Below, one piece after another: positions 54,567 through 63,219 of a DNA stretch of 64,000 nt (the stretch's first letter is position 1; each line of letters opens with the position of its first letter). The position numbers were made by a program, and so were the translations under genes. A model generated the notes under the pieces. It saw only the letters and a program-made list of their open reading frames with translations, was not told the origin of the DNA and ran no database searches. The DNA comes from Thalassotalea_F euphylliae (GTDB lineage: Bacteria > Pseudomonadota > Gammaproteobacteria > Enterobacterales > Alteromonadaceae): NCBI RefSeq assembly GCF_042682785.1, contig NZ_JBHUIB010000003.1, positions 434,001 through 498,000 of the forward strand, read 5' to 3'.

Positions 54567-56801
54567 ATGAGCGTCGATTTATCTCAATTCATTCCAACTT
54601 TTCTAGAGGAAAGTTATGAAGGCTTAGAGTTAATGGAATCTAGCTTGCTCAATTTTGAGCAGGGCGATGAAGAAACGGTTAATTCAATATTTAGAGCTGC
54701 ACATTCAATTAAAGGGGGCGCGGGCACTTTTGGTTTTGGCCATGTGACTGAGTTCACACATCTTGTAGAAACATTGTTGGATGAACTGAGAGACGGTCGA
54801 CGCACTATTGATACTGAGCAAGTTGAAGTGTTGCTCGAGTCTGTTGATTGTATTCGCCTAATGATAGATGCGATTCAGGAAGAGTCGACATACGATGAAG
54901 CTAAAATCGCAGACACGTCAGACAAACTAGAAACCATTCTCAATAATAGTAACAATGAAACGGGCCAGACTAGTTCTAACACCGATGAACAGACTGCACC
55001 CGAAGCAGTCGAAAAGGCATCTGCAGCCGCGCGACAAGTTTGGCATATCGAATTTGTTCCAGAGCATCATCTGGTTCAAACGGGCAATGATCCACTGTTA
55101 CTTTTTAGCGCCCTTGAAGATTTAGGTACTCTTGAGGTTAAAGCGAGTGCAAATTATTTACCGTCTTTGACGGAAATGGATGTTGAAGAATTATATTTGC
55201 GTTGGACACTAGAGCTGACTGCTGAAGGTATAACTGAAGACGATATTCGTGAAGTGTTTGAGTGGGTCGAAGATGAATGCCAACTGTCGATTTCGCTAGC
55301 TGAAAACAACTTACCTTTGGATGATGCAAACACGACAGAAACATTCAATGAACAAATTCCGGCTACGGAGTTCGACAGTGCCGCTCTGAAACAAGCTATC
55401 GAACACATTGAGCCACCTGTTGAGGCAGCAATTGCGCCTAAAGCGCTTCATGAAACAGCACCAGAAAATTCAGAAAAGGCGATAGCAGAAGAAGTGGTGA
55501 CAACTCCACAGTCCGCAATAGTGTCCAAGCCGACGCCTAAGTCTGCCGACAAGGCGCCGGTAAAAGCGAAAGGCGAAAGTGGCTCTATTCGAGTGGGCGT
55601 CGATAAGGTTGATACTTTGATTAATCTTGTCGGTGAGTTAGTGATAACACAAAGCATGCTATCTGAGCTGGGCAATGATTTTGACCTATCAAAAGTAGAA
55701 AAGTTGACGGCAGGGCTTGAGCAGTTATTACAAAATACCAAAGAGCTTCAAGAGAGCGTGATGCGTATTCGAATGCTCCCAATAAGCTTTGCATTTAATC
55801 GCTTTCCACGCCTTATTCATGATTTAGCGAAGAAAACAGGCAAAGATATTGAGTTGGTTATTCACGGTGAAAATACAGAACTTGATAAAACGGTCATGGA
55901 GCAGATAGGCGATCCACTTGTTCACTTGGTGCGCAATGCAGTCGACCATGGGATCGAGTCAGCCGAAAAACGTATTGCTGCTGGCAAGCCAGCACAAGGA
56001 ACTATTTGGCTAGATGCCTATCACCAAGGCGGCAATATTGTTATTGAAATTAAAGATAATGGCGGTGGTATCAACCGAGAAGCTGTGTTTAATAAAGCGG
56101 TAGAAAAGGGACTTATTGAACCTTCAGCAAGTTTGACCGATACGCAAGTATTTGAACTTATCTTCGAACCCGGGTTTTCAACCGCGAAGGAAATCAGCGA
56201 CATCTCGGGGCGTGGCGTTGGGATGGATGTTGTTAAGAAAAACATTCAGTCTCTTGGTGGGCGCATTCAAGTTGATTCAATTCCTGGAGAGGGAAGTACG
56301 TTTAAAGTTAACCTGCCACTTACGTTAGCTATTCTTGATGGTCAGCTGGTTCGCGTCGGAGAGGAAGTGTTCATTATTCCGTTGATTACTATAGTGGAGT
56401 CACTTCAGGCGAAAGCAGACCTGATTAACCGGGTATCGGGTGACATGATGTTGTATCGGTTGAGAGAAGATAATGTGCCCGTTATTCCGATATATCAGTT
56501 GTTCAATTTACCTGCACAAAACCAAGAGGTCGATAATTCATTATTGGTTGTTGTCGAATCGGACGGACAAAAGGTTGGCTTAATGGTTGATGATTTACTT
56601 GCCCAGCAACAAGTCGTGATTAAGAGTTTGAAAGATAACTATCAAGAAGTCGGGGGAATTTCTGGTGCAACAATATTAGGTGACGGCTCCGTAGCAATGA
56701 TTTTAGATATTCCTGGCATCATTGACATGGCACTGACCAGCGCACGAGAAAAACAGAATAGGTTGAGAGTAGTAAATTCTGAAGAAGGGGCTTTGGCTTA
56801 A
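54567..56801 (+). CDS. cheA: Chemosensory histidine kinase CheA
   Basis: The 744-residue protein has an Hpt domain (His46 in RAAHSIKGGAGTFGF), a second domain at about 150-250 (RQVWHIEFVPEHHLVQTGNDPLLLF) as in CheA2-like kinases, an Ala/Pro/Glu-rich linker (about 255-335), a dimerisation helix pair (about 340-400), a HATPase domain (HLVRNAVDHGIES; GRGVGMDVVKKNI) and a CheW-like C-terminal domain (LAILDGQLVRVGEE). It is complete and should be active. The stop codon overlaps the first cheW start (TAATG). Confidence 0.95.
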   Translation: MSVDLSQFIPTFLEESYEGLELMESSLLNFEQGDEETVNSIFRAAHSIKGGAGTFGFGHVTEFTHLVETLLDELRDGRRTIDTEQVEVLLESVDCIRLMIDAIQEESTYDEAKIADTSDKLETILNNSNNETGQTSSNTDEQTAPEAVEKASAAARQVWHIEFVPEHHLVQTGNDPLLLFSALEDLGTLEVKASANYLPSLTEMDVEELYLRWTLELTAEGITEDDIREVFEWVEDECQLSISLAENNLPLDDANTTETFNEQIPATEFDSAALKQAIEHIEPPVEAAIAPKALHETAPENSEKAIAEEVVTTPQSAIVSKPTPKSADKAPVKAKGESGSIRVGVDKVDTLINLVGELVITQSMLSELGNDFDLSKVEKLTAGLEQLLQNTKELQESVMRIRMLPISFAFNRFPRLIHDLAKKTGKDIELVIHGENTELDKTVMEQIGDPLVHLVRNAVDHGIESAEKRIAAGKPAQGTIWLDAYHQGGNIVIEIKDNGGGINREAVFNKAVEKGLIEPSASLTDTQVFELIFEPGFSTAKEISDISGRGVGMDVVKKNIQSLGGRIQVDSIPGEGSTFKVNLPLTLAILDGQLVRVGEEVFIIPLITIVESLQAKADLINRVSGDMMLYRLREDNVPVIPIYQLFNLPAQNQEVDNSLLVVVESDGQKVGLMVDDLLAQQQVVIKSLKDNYQEVGGISGATILGDGSVAMILDIPGIIDMALTSAREKQNRLRVVNSEEGALA

Positions 56802-57331
56802 TGAACATTCAAGCGTTAGCGCAGCAGATCCCTGTTGAAGGTGAATATTCCCTAGAAGGCGTCGATTTTATTACAAGCGGTGATCAGTACCTGACATTTA
56901 TGCTAGACACTGAACAATACGCGGTTGATATTTTATGTGTTGAAGAAATTCGAAGCTGGGAAAAGCCAACCCGCATCCCAAATGCGCCTGATTATGTAAA
57001 AGGTGTAATCAACATGCGCGGGGTAATTGTTCCAATTATTGATTTACGCGCTAAGTTTGGCATTGGTGTAGCAGATTACAACGAAACCACAGTGGTTATT
57101 GTACTCCGCTATGAGTCGCCGACGCATAGCCGAACCATAGGGTTCGTTGTTGATGCCGTTTCTGACGTATTAAACGCTGAAGAAGATGAAGTGCGAGAAT
57201 CGCCTGCTTTTGGTGGCGTAATTCCGCATCATTTTGTTAATGGTTTAGTCAATGTTGGAGAAGGGGTCGTAACTCTATTGAACCTCGAAGCGCTTCAAGA
57301 AATTGAACCGCATACAGCCGGCTTGGGGTAG
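56801..57331 (+). CDS. cheW: CheW adaptor (first)
   Basis: The 176-residue protein has a roughly 25-residue N-terminal extension before the CheW domain (YLTFMLDTEQYAVDILCVEEIRSW; VKGVINMRGVIVPIIDLRAKFG; TIGFVVDAVSDVLNA). It couples receptors to CheA. A second, divergent CheW follows 5 bp after, so the arrays may be built from two types of adaptor. Confidence 0.94.
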   Translation: MNIQALAQQIPVEGEYSLEGVDFITSGDQYLTFMLDTEQYAVDILCVEEIRSWEKPTRIPNAPDYVKGVINMRGVIVPIIDLRAKFGIGVADYNETTVVIVLRYESPTHSRTIGFVVDAVSDVLNAEEDEVRESPAFGGVIPHHFVNGLVNVGEGVVTLLNLEALQEIEPHTAGLG

Positions 57332-57336
57332 CAGTA

Positions 57337-57816
57337 ATGGAACAAGAATATTTGACGTTTATTTTGAATGGCGAAGAGTACGGAGTTGATATTCTTTGTG
57401 TTCAGGAAATAAGAGTGCTTTCGTCAGTCACTGAACTGCCGAATAAGCCTAGCTATTTGAAAGGCGTTATTAATTTACGTGGTGTGATTATACCGATTGT
57501 TGATTTGAGGCAGCGCTTCGGGCAGGACGCCTTGGCATACAATGATAAAACAGTCACGATTATCCTTCGGAGTCTAGACCCCAGCAGCCCAATGGTGGTA
57601 GGCATTATCGTTGATGCAGTTTCAGAGGTTTATAAATTTGAACCGAGCAGCGTACGTCAGCCTCCAGCCCTAGGTAACCAGGTAGATCGTTGTTTTCTAA
57701 AAGGTTTAGCGTCAGTAGAGAGCAAATTGATTATGTTACTTGATACCGAGTCGTTACTAAATCAAGAAGAATTATTTACCGTGGAGCAACAGCCGGAATT
57801 TGAAGTAGAGGCATAA
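57337..57816 (+). CDS. cheW: CheW adaptor (second)
   Basis: The 159-residue single CheW domain: YLTFILNGEEYGVDILCVQEIRVL, LKGVINLRGVIIPIVDLRQRFG and VGIIVDAVSEVYKF. It is clearly different from the first CheW and lacks its N-terminal extension. The receptor gene follows after 19 bp. Confidence 0.94.
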   Translation: MEQEYLTFILNGEEYGVDILCVQEIRVLSSVTELPNKPSYLKGVINLRGVIIPIVDLRQRFGQDALAYNDKTVTIILRSLDPSSPMVVGIIVDAVSEVYKFEPSSVRQPPALGNQVDRCFLKGLASVESKLIMLLDTESLLNQEELFTVEQQPEFEVEA

Positions 57817-57835
57817 ACTTTTAGCGAGGATTGCT

Positions 57836-60592
57836 ATGACACCAAAGCAAATACAAACGATCAAGGATAGTTGGGCGATTGTAAAGTCGACTGTGCCTAA
57901 TGCCGGCGAAGTATTCTATCAACATTTATTTGCTTTAGACCCCCAACTACAATCCCTATTCACGTCAGATATCGCTAAGCAAGCCGACAAGCTGGTATCG
58001 ATGCTAGACGTTGCTATCAGCATCAGCGAAAACTCAGAAAAGCTCGATAGTGCATTAAGCGAATTGGGACAGAGACATATTCAATACGGAGTAAAACCCC
58101 AGCATTATGACACGGTTGGGAATGCTCTCATTCAAACATTAGAACAAGCCTTAGATAAGCAGTTCACTTTGGCTGTAAAACGCGCATGGTTGGCATTCTA
58201 TCGTCACGTGGCGAAGACAATGCAAAGCGGCGCCGAAGCAGAGCACGAAGGCTCAGCAGTTATGGAGGCACAAATGAATATAGCAGAGCATGTACAGGAT
58301 GATTTAGCTGTTAGGCTTCAAGGCGCTCTCGATCAGTCACTCACCGCATTTATGATGATTGATAGAGACTTTAACGTTACCTATGTTAATCAAGCGACAA
58401 TGAAGCTCCTAGAAAAACATGAAGCCGTTTTTCAAATGAAATGGCCTGAATTTAGAGCGGAAAAATCATCCATAATCGGCTCATGCATCGATATGTTTCA
58501 TGTTAAGCCAGAACACCAGAGAAAGTTGCTAGCAGATCCGAGTAATTTGCCATACCAGACTGATATCCAAATTGAATTTCTGACTATTGAATTAAACGTT
58601 ACGGCAATAAATGATGCCGAAGGCAACTATATTGGTAACTCTCTCGAATGGCAGGACGTTACCGAGGTAAGGCAGCAAGAAAACAAAGCTGTGCAACTGC
58701 AAGGTGCTGTCGATCAGTCCAATACGCCGAGTATGTTTATTGACCGTGACTTTAATATTACCTACGCAAACAAAGCAACATTCACATTGTTGAAAAAACA
58801 TGAGCAAACATTTGCAGAAAAATGGCCAGGTTTTAAAGCATCTGAAGAGCAGTTAATAGGATCTTGCATTGATATGTTTCATGTCAATCCAGACCACCAA
58901 CGTAATTTGCTGGCCGATCCCAGTAATTTGCCATGGAAAACAGATATTAAAATCGCTGATTTAACCTTTGAATTAAATGTCACAGCGATTAATGATGCGC
59001 AAGGAAATTACATAGGTAATGCTTTGGAATGGCAGGATGTCACAGAGGCTAGAAACAAAGCCATACAGGTAGGGAGATTGATGTCTGCCGTGGAGGGCAT
59101 GACAACTAACTTAATGATGGCTGACACTAAAGGGAACATCGTTTATGCGAACCCTTCAGTTTTAAATATGTTAAGACGGCGAGAAGTGGAACTTCAGAAA
59201 TCTCTACCAGCGTTCAAAGTTGATACGATTGTTGGCAGTAATTTCGACATCTTCCATAAAAATCCAGCACATCAGCAAAATTTACTGGGAAATCCTGACA
59301 ATTTACCTTATAACACGGAAATTTCGGTTGGCGGCCTGGTTTTTGAATTGATTGCGATTGCATTAAAAGATGACGATGGAAACCATGTCGGTAACGCAGT
59401 TCAATGGCTCGATTTAACTGAACAAAAAGATGCGCAAGGTCAAGTAGAGGGCTTAATCAACGCAGCGATTAATGGCGAACTTGAGCAGCGAATAGACACA
59501 GCAACATACGAAGGTTTCATGCATAACCTTGGAAACAGTATTAATAGCTTAATGGATGCTGTTGTAGAGCCATTAAACGATGCTATTCGAGTTGCTCAAT
59601 CTTTGGCTGAAGGTCAGTTGACCAATACGATGAATGGTGATTACGCTGGTCAATTTTTAGCGTTAGCTGACGCCATGAATGGCTCAATAGAGAACCTCAG
59701 TAATATGGTTGAGGAAATTCGAAATGCCTCAACAAATGTGTTTGATTCTGCAAGAGAAATTGCAGAAGGGAACAATGAGTTGAGTCATCGAACGGAATCA
59801 CAAGCGTCGAGCTTGGAAGAAACGGCATCGGCAATGGAAGAGTTAGCCAGTACGGTACAACAAAATGCAGAGAATGCCTCTGAGGCAAGTAAGTTGTCTA
59901 GCACAGTTGTTGAACGTGCGATTAATGGTGGAGATGTCGTTAAAAGTGCCATTACTGCGATGGCTGACATTAATAAATCGAGCAAAAAAATTGCAGATAT
60001 TATCGGAGTAATTGACGAAATTGCTTTTCAAACCAATTTGTTGGCTTTGAATGCGGCGGTTGAAGCGGCAAGAGCAGGAGAGCAAGGACGAGGTTTTGCT
60101 GTGGTAGCTGCTGAAGTAAGAAACTTAGCACAGCGCTCAGCGGGCGCTGCGAAAGAAATCAAAGGCTTGATTAATGACAGTGTTGAAGCTGTAGGACAAG
60201 GCACTAAGCTTGTCGATGAAACAGGCCAAACGTTTGACTTACTTGTTTCTTCGATAGAAGAAGTGGGCAACATGATCCGTGATATAGATAGTGCAGGAAA
60301 AGAGCAGTCGGCGGGGATTGGAGAGGTCAGCCAAGCAGTCAGTCAGATGGACGAAATGACGCAGCAAAATGCTGCATTGGTAGAAGAAGCTGCCGCGTCG
60401 AGTAAATCAATGGAAGAACAGTCACAAGCTCTCCTTGAGCAAGTCGCATTTTTTAATAATGGTGATACCCAGGAGAATGTTATGACTCGGAATGTTGGTG
60501 TACTGGGTAAACAAACTCAGCCGTTGCGGCCGGTAAGCATTAAAACACCAAGAACCAGTGTTAAGTCCGATGATGAGTGGCAAGAGTTTTAA
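57836..60592 (+). CDS. Soluble chemoreceptor: globin - PAS - PAS - PAS - MCP signalling domain
   Basis: The 918-residue cytoplasmic receptor has no membrane segment. Residues 1-130 are a flavohemoglobin-type globin with Tyr28 (B10), Gln49 (E7) and proximal His81 in RHIQYGVKPQHY. Three PAS domains follow (about 160-285, 286-410, 415-535), each with an FH-x3-P-x-HQ motif (His222/227, His349/354, His474/479) and a C-terminal Trp in EWQDVTE-like segments (Trp272, 399, 524). The His and Trp positions resemble the haem-binding and O2-binding residues of Aer2 PAS. The MCP hairpin (about 600-880) has the tip AFQTNLLALNAAVEAARAGEQGRGFAVVA. It ends in EWQEF, an xWxxF CheR-tether like GWEEF of Aer2. Haem binding by the PAS domains is inference. 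Confidence 0.92.
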   Translation: MTPKQIQTIKDSWAIVKSTVPNAGEVFYQHLFALDPQLQSLFTSDIAKQADKLVSMLDVAISISENSEKLDSALSELGQRHIQYGVKPQHYDTVGNALIQTLEQALDKQFTLAVKRAWLAFYRHVAKTMQSGAEAEHEGSAVMEAQMNIAEHVQDDLAVRLQGALDQSLTAFMMIDRDFNVTYVNQATMKLLEKHEAVFQMKWPEFRAEKSSIIGSCIDMFHVKPEHQRKLLADPSNLPYQTDIQIEFLTIELNVTAINDAEGNYIGNSLEWQDVTEVRQQENKAVQLQGAVDQSNTPSMFIDRDFNITYANKATFTLLKKHEQTFAEKWPGFKASEEQLIGSCIDMFHVNPDHQRNLLADPSNLPWKTDIKIADLTFELNVTAINDAQGNYIGNALEWQDVTEARNKAIQVGRLMSAVEGMTTNLMMADTKGNIVYANPSVLNMLRRREVELQKSLPAFKVDTIVGSNFDIFHKNPAHQQNLLGNPDNLPYNTEISVGGLVFELIAIALKDDDGNHVGNAVQWLDLTEQKDAQGQVEGLINAAINGELEQRIDTATYEGFMHNLGNSINSLMDAVVEPLNDAIRVAQSLAEGQLTNTMNGDYAGQFLALADAMNGSIENLSNMVEEIRNASTNVFDSAREIAEGNNELSHRTESQASSLEETASAMEELASTVQQNAENASEASKLSSTVVERAINGGDVVKSAITAMADINKSSKKIADIIGVIDEIAFQTNLLALNAAVEAARAGEQGRGFAVVAAEVRNLAQRSAGAAKEIKGLINDSVEAVGQGTKLVDETGQTFDLLVSSIEEVGNMIRDIDSAGKEQSAGIGEVSQAVSQMDEMTQQNAALVEEAAASSKSMEEQSQALLEQVAFFNNGDTQENVMTRNVGVLGKQTQPLRPVSIKTPRTSVKSDDEWQEF

Positions 60593-60598
60593 GCGTTA

Positions 60599-61450
60599 AT
60601 GATAGAAGTAAGGGATCGTTCGCACACGTTAAATAGTCGAGATTTTAAGTTTATTTGCGATTACGTATACGATGCTGCCGGTATTGTGTTGGGTGAAGCA
60701 AAACGTGAAATGGTATATCGACGATTGACTCGTGTTGTTCGTGAACGGAAATTGGAAACATTCGCCGAATATTGCCAAATATTGCGAAGCAACCCAGAAG
60801 GTGAAAAGACGTACTTTATTAACGCGATAACAACTAATTTAACGAGCTTTTACAGAGAAAAGCATCATTTTGACTACTTGCTGAGTAAAGAGTTTCCAAC
60901 ACTTTTACAAAAAAACAAAGACAGTAAGCGGTTACGCTTTTGGTCATCGGCTAGTTCTACGGGGGAAGAGCCGTATAGTTTGGCTATAACCGCGCATCAA
61001 GCATTCAAACATGTTCTCAGTGTGTGGGATGTTAAGATTTTGGCGACAGACATCGACAGTAACGTGCTCGCTCATGCGAAAGCCGGAATATATGATTCGC
61101 AGCGTATCGAAGATGTGCCGCAACATTTACAAAAGGCTTATTTTCAAAAAGGTGCTGGGGCTAACCAAAACAAAGTGAAAGTAAATGATACGGCCAAATC
61201 ATTGATTACTTTTAAAGAGCTGAATTTACTGCATGATTGGCCTATGAATGGCCCTTTCGACGTAATCTTTTGCAGAAATGTGATTATCTATTTTGATAAG
61301 CCTACGCAGCAAGATTTGTTTGAAAGATACTATGAGATGTTAGCGCCTGGTGGGCTTCTAATGCTAGGTCATAGTGAGAACCTGGGGCAGTTTCAACAGT
61401 ATTTTGAGAATGTCGGACGTACGATATTCAGAAAGCCGTTTGACACGTAA
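60599..61450 (+). CDS. cheR: Chemoreceptor methyltransferase CheR
   Basis: The 283-residue protein has an N-terminal helical domain and a SAM-binding domain: NLTSFYREKHHFDYL, FWSSASSTGEEPYSLAI (SAM loop), ILATDIDSNVLAHAKAGIY and DVIFCRNVIIYFD. It methylates Glu residues of receptors. The neighbouring receptor ends in the xWxxF pentapeptide, the docking site for some CheR proteins, so the pair is probably dedicated. It starts 6 bp after the receptor stop. Confidence 0.95.
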   Translation: MIEVRDRSHTLNSRDFKFICDYVYDAAGIVLGEAKREMVYRRLTRVVRERKLETFAEYCQILRSNPEGEKTYFINAITTNLTSFYREKHHFDYLLSKEFPTLLQKNKDSKRLRFWSSASSTGEEPYSLAITAHQAFKHVLSVWDVKILATDIDSNVLAHAKAGIYDSQRIEDVPQHLQKAYFQKGAGANQNKVKVNDTAKSLITFKELNLLHDWPMNGPFDVIFCRNVIIYFDKPTQQDLFERYYEMLAPGGLLMLGHSENLGQFQQYFENVGRTIFRKPFDT

Positions 61451-61464
61451 TCGTTGGAGCTAGG

Positions 61465-62127
61465 ATGGTTTTAAAGCATCAACATGCAGAAGTAAAAAGT
61501 GTTATTGGGCAATGTTTACCTGAATTTACTCATGTGAATCATTATTGGGATAAGCAGCGCAATTGTGTCGTAGCAAAAATACTACCTGGCGAGTTTTACG
61601 CGACGTTTGATGATGTCGCAATATCGACTACCTTGGGTTCTTGTATCGCAGCCTGTATCTGGGATGAGCAGATGGGGATAGGTGGGATGAATCACTTTAT
61701 GCTTCCTATTACTGATAAAGAGTTACATGAAGTTGACTGGGGACAAAGAGGCTTAGCCAGTGATGCCACACGTTATGGTAATTTTGCCATGGAGCATTTG
61801 ATCAATACGTTATTGAAAAACGGAGCACTTAAGCGAAATCTAAAAGCCAAAGTGTTTGGTGGCGGAAAAGTCTTAAAGAAGATGTCTGATGTCGGTGAAC
61901 GTAACATTGATTTTGTGTTTCGCTATTTATCAACAGAGGGTATTGACGTTGTAAAACAAGATGTGGGTTTGATATATCCGAGAAAGGTTATTTTTGAACC
62001 ATTAACAGGTCGAGCGTTCGTAAAGCGTTTGGATAACTTGCACAATGACACAATTGTTAAACGCGAAACTGACTACCGAAGCCGGATTGACCAAGAGACG
62101 GTTGAAGGCGATGTGGAACTTTTTTGA
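61465..62127 (+). CDS. cheD: Chemoreceptor glutamine deamidase CheD
   Basis: The 220-residue protein has the papain-like CheD core: TTLGSCIAACIWD (catalytic Cys60), GIGGMNHFMLP (His77) and KVFGGGKVL. It deamidates receptor Gln to Glu so that CheR can methylate it. The N-terminal about 35 residues are an extension. It lies 14 bp after cheR and 3 bp before cheB, as in P. aeruginosa che2. Confidence 0.94.
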   Translation: MVLKHQHAEVKSVIGQCLPEFTHVNHYWDKQRNCVVAKILPGEFYATFDDVAISTTLGSCIAACIWDEQMGIGGMNHFMLPITDKELHEVDWGQRGLASDATRYGNFAMEHLINTLLKNGALKRNLKAKVFGGGKVLKKMSDVGERNIDFVFRYLSTEGIDVVKQDVGLIYPRKVIFEPLTGRAFVKRLDNLHNDTIVKRETDYRSRIDQETVEGDVELF

Positions 62128-62130
62128 TTT

Positions 62131-63219
62131 ATGAATAAAATCAAAGTATTAATTGTAGATGATTCGTCTCTTATACGCGGCGTCATCAGAGAGGTGCTAA
62201 GTATAGAACCTGCAATTGAGGTTGTCGGTGAAGCAGGTGATCCTTACGAAGCACGAAGCTTGATAAAGCAACTGAATCCAGACGTACTTACGCTTGATGT
62301 GGAAATGCCGAAAATGGATGGCATTACATTTTTAAGTAATTTGATGCGGCTACGTCCAATGCCAGTAGTGATGTTATCAACATTAACAACGAAGGGCGCC
62401 GATATTACTTTAGAGGCCTTAGCATTGGGCGCAGTAGACTTTATTGCCAAGCCCAGCTTTGACGTTTTAGTAGCCAATAAAAAACGATTTCAAGAAATAC
62501 TTGTTGAAAAGGTGAAATCGGCGGGGGAGGTCGATCAAAAAAACTATCAACTAGCTAGTGCTGTTAAGAAAAATGCTAGTGTAGATGTCCTAAGCTTTGA
62601 TGGCGTGAAACGTAAAAATCATTTGATTGCGATAGGAGCCTCAACGGGTGGGACAGAAGCTATTGCACAAATTCTAAAGTGTATGCCTGCTAATTGTCCG
62701 CCTATTGCGATAGCGCAGCATATCCCAGAAAAATTCAGCGAGCGTTTTGCTGCACGACTTGATGGTATATGTGAAATCTCGGTGACAGAGGCTAAGCATG
62801 GGCAACGGATAAAAGCAGGTGTTGCATACATAGCACCAGGCGGTAAACATTTAAAAATTGCTAATAAATCCGGTGTGTTGTATACAACATTGGATGACGG
62901 TGACAAAGTCAACTTGCACAAACCGGCCGTAGATGTACTTTTCAAATCACTGGTTGAGCATGCTGGAAATATACAGGCAGTGCTATTAACCGGTATGGGA
63001 CAAGATGGAGCCTTAGGCATGTTAGAGTTAAAAAATAATGGTGCGAGAACCATTATTCAGGATAAAACAACAAGTTTGGTATGGGGAATGCCAGGGCGGG
63101 CGCATCAGTTGGGTGCGTATACGGATGAGATGCCACTTATGGATATTTCGTCTCAACTGCTTGAATTCGCAACCTTAGCCAAAGCAGAAATGAAGGAGGC
63201 CTTAAATGGCAGAGCATAA
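62131..63219 (+). CDS. cheB: Chemoreceptor methylesterase/response regulator CheB
   Basis: The 362-residue protein has an N-terminal receiver domain (VDDSSLIRGVIREVL; Asp56 in LTLDVEMPKMDG; FIAKPSFD) and a C-terminal methylesterase domain with the Ser in AIGASTGGTEAI, His in IAQHIPEKFSERFA and Asp in LLTGMGQDGALGM. It removes receptor methyl groups when phosphorylated by CheA. Its end overlaps the next receptor gene by 14 bp. Confidence 0.95.
   Translation: MNKIKVLIVDDSSLIRGVIREVLSIEPAIEVVGEAGDPYEARSLIKQLNPDVLTLDVEMPKMDGITFLSNLMRLRPMPVVMLSTLTTKGADITLEALALGAVDFIAKPSFDVLVANKKRFQEILVEKVKSAGEVDQKNYQLASAVKKNASVDVLSFDGVKRKNHLIAIGASTGGTEAIAQILKCMPANCPPIAIAQHIPEKFSERFAARLDGICEISVTEAKHGQRIKAGVAYIAPGGKHLKIANKSGVLYTTLDDGDKVNLHKPAVDVLFKSLVEHAGNIQAVLLTGMGQDGALGMLELKNNGARTIIQDKTTSLVWGMPGRAHQLGAYTDEMPLMDISSQLLEFATLAKAEMKEALNGRA

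Noticed and set aside
62619..63053. 144-codon open frame antisense to cheB
   Set aside because: Fully within the methylesterase domain of cheB with no independent support.
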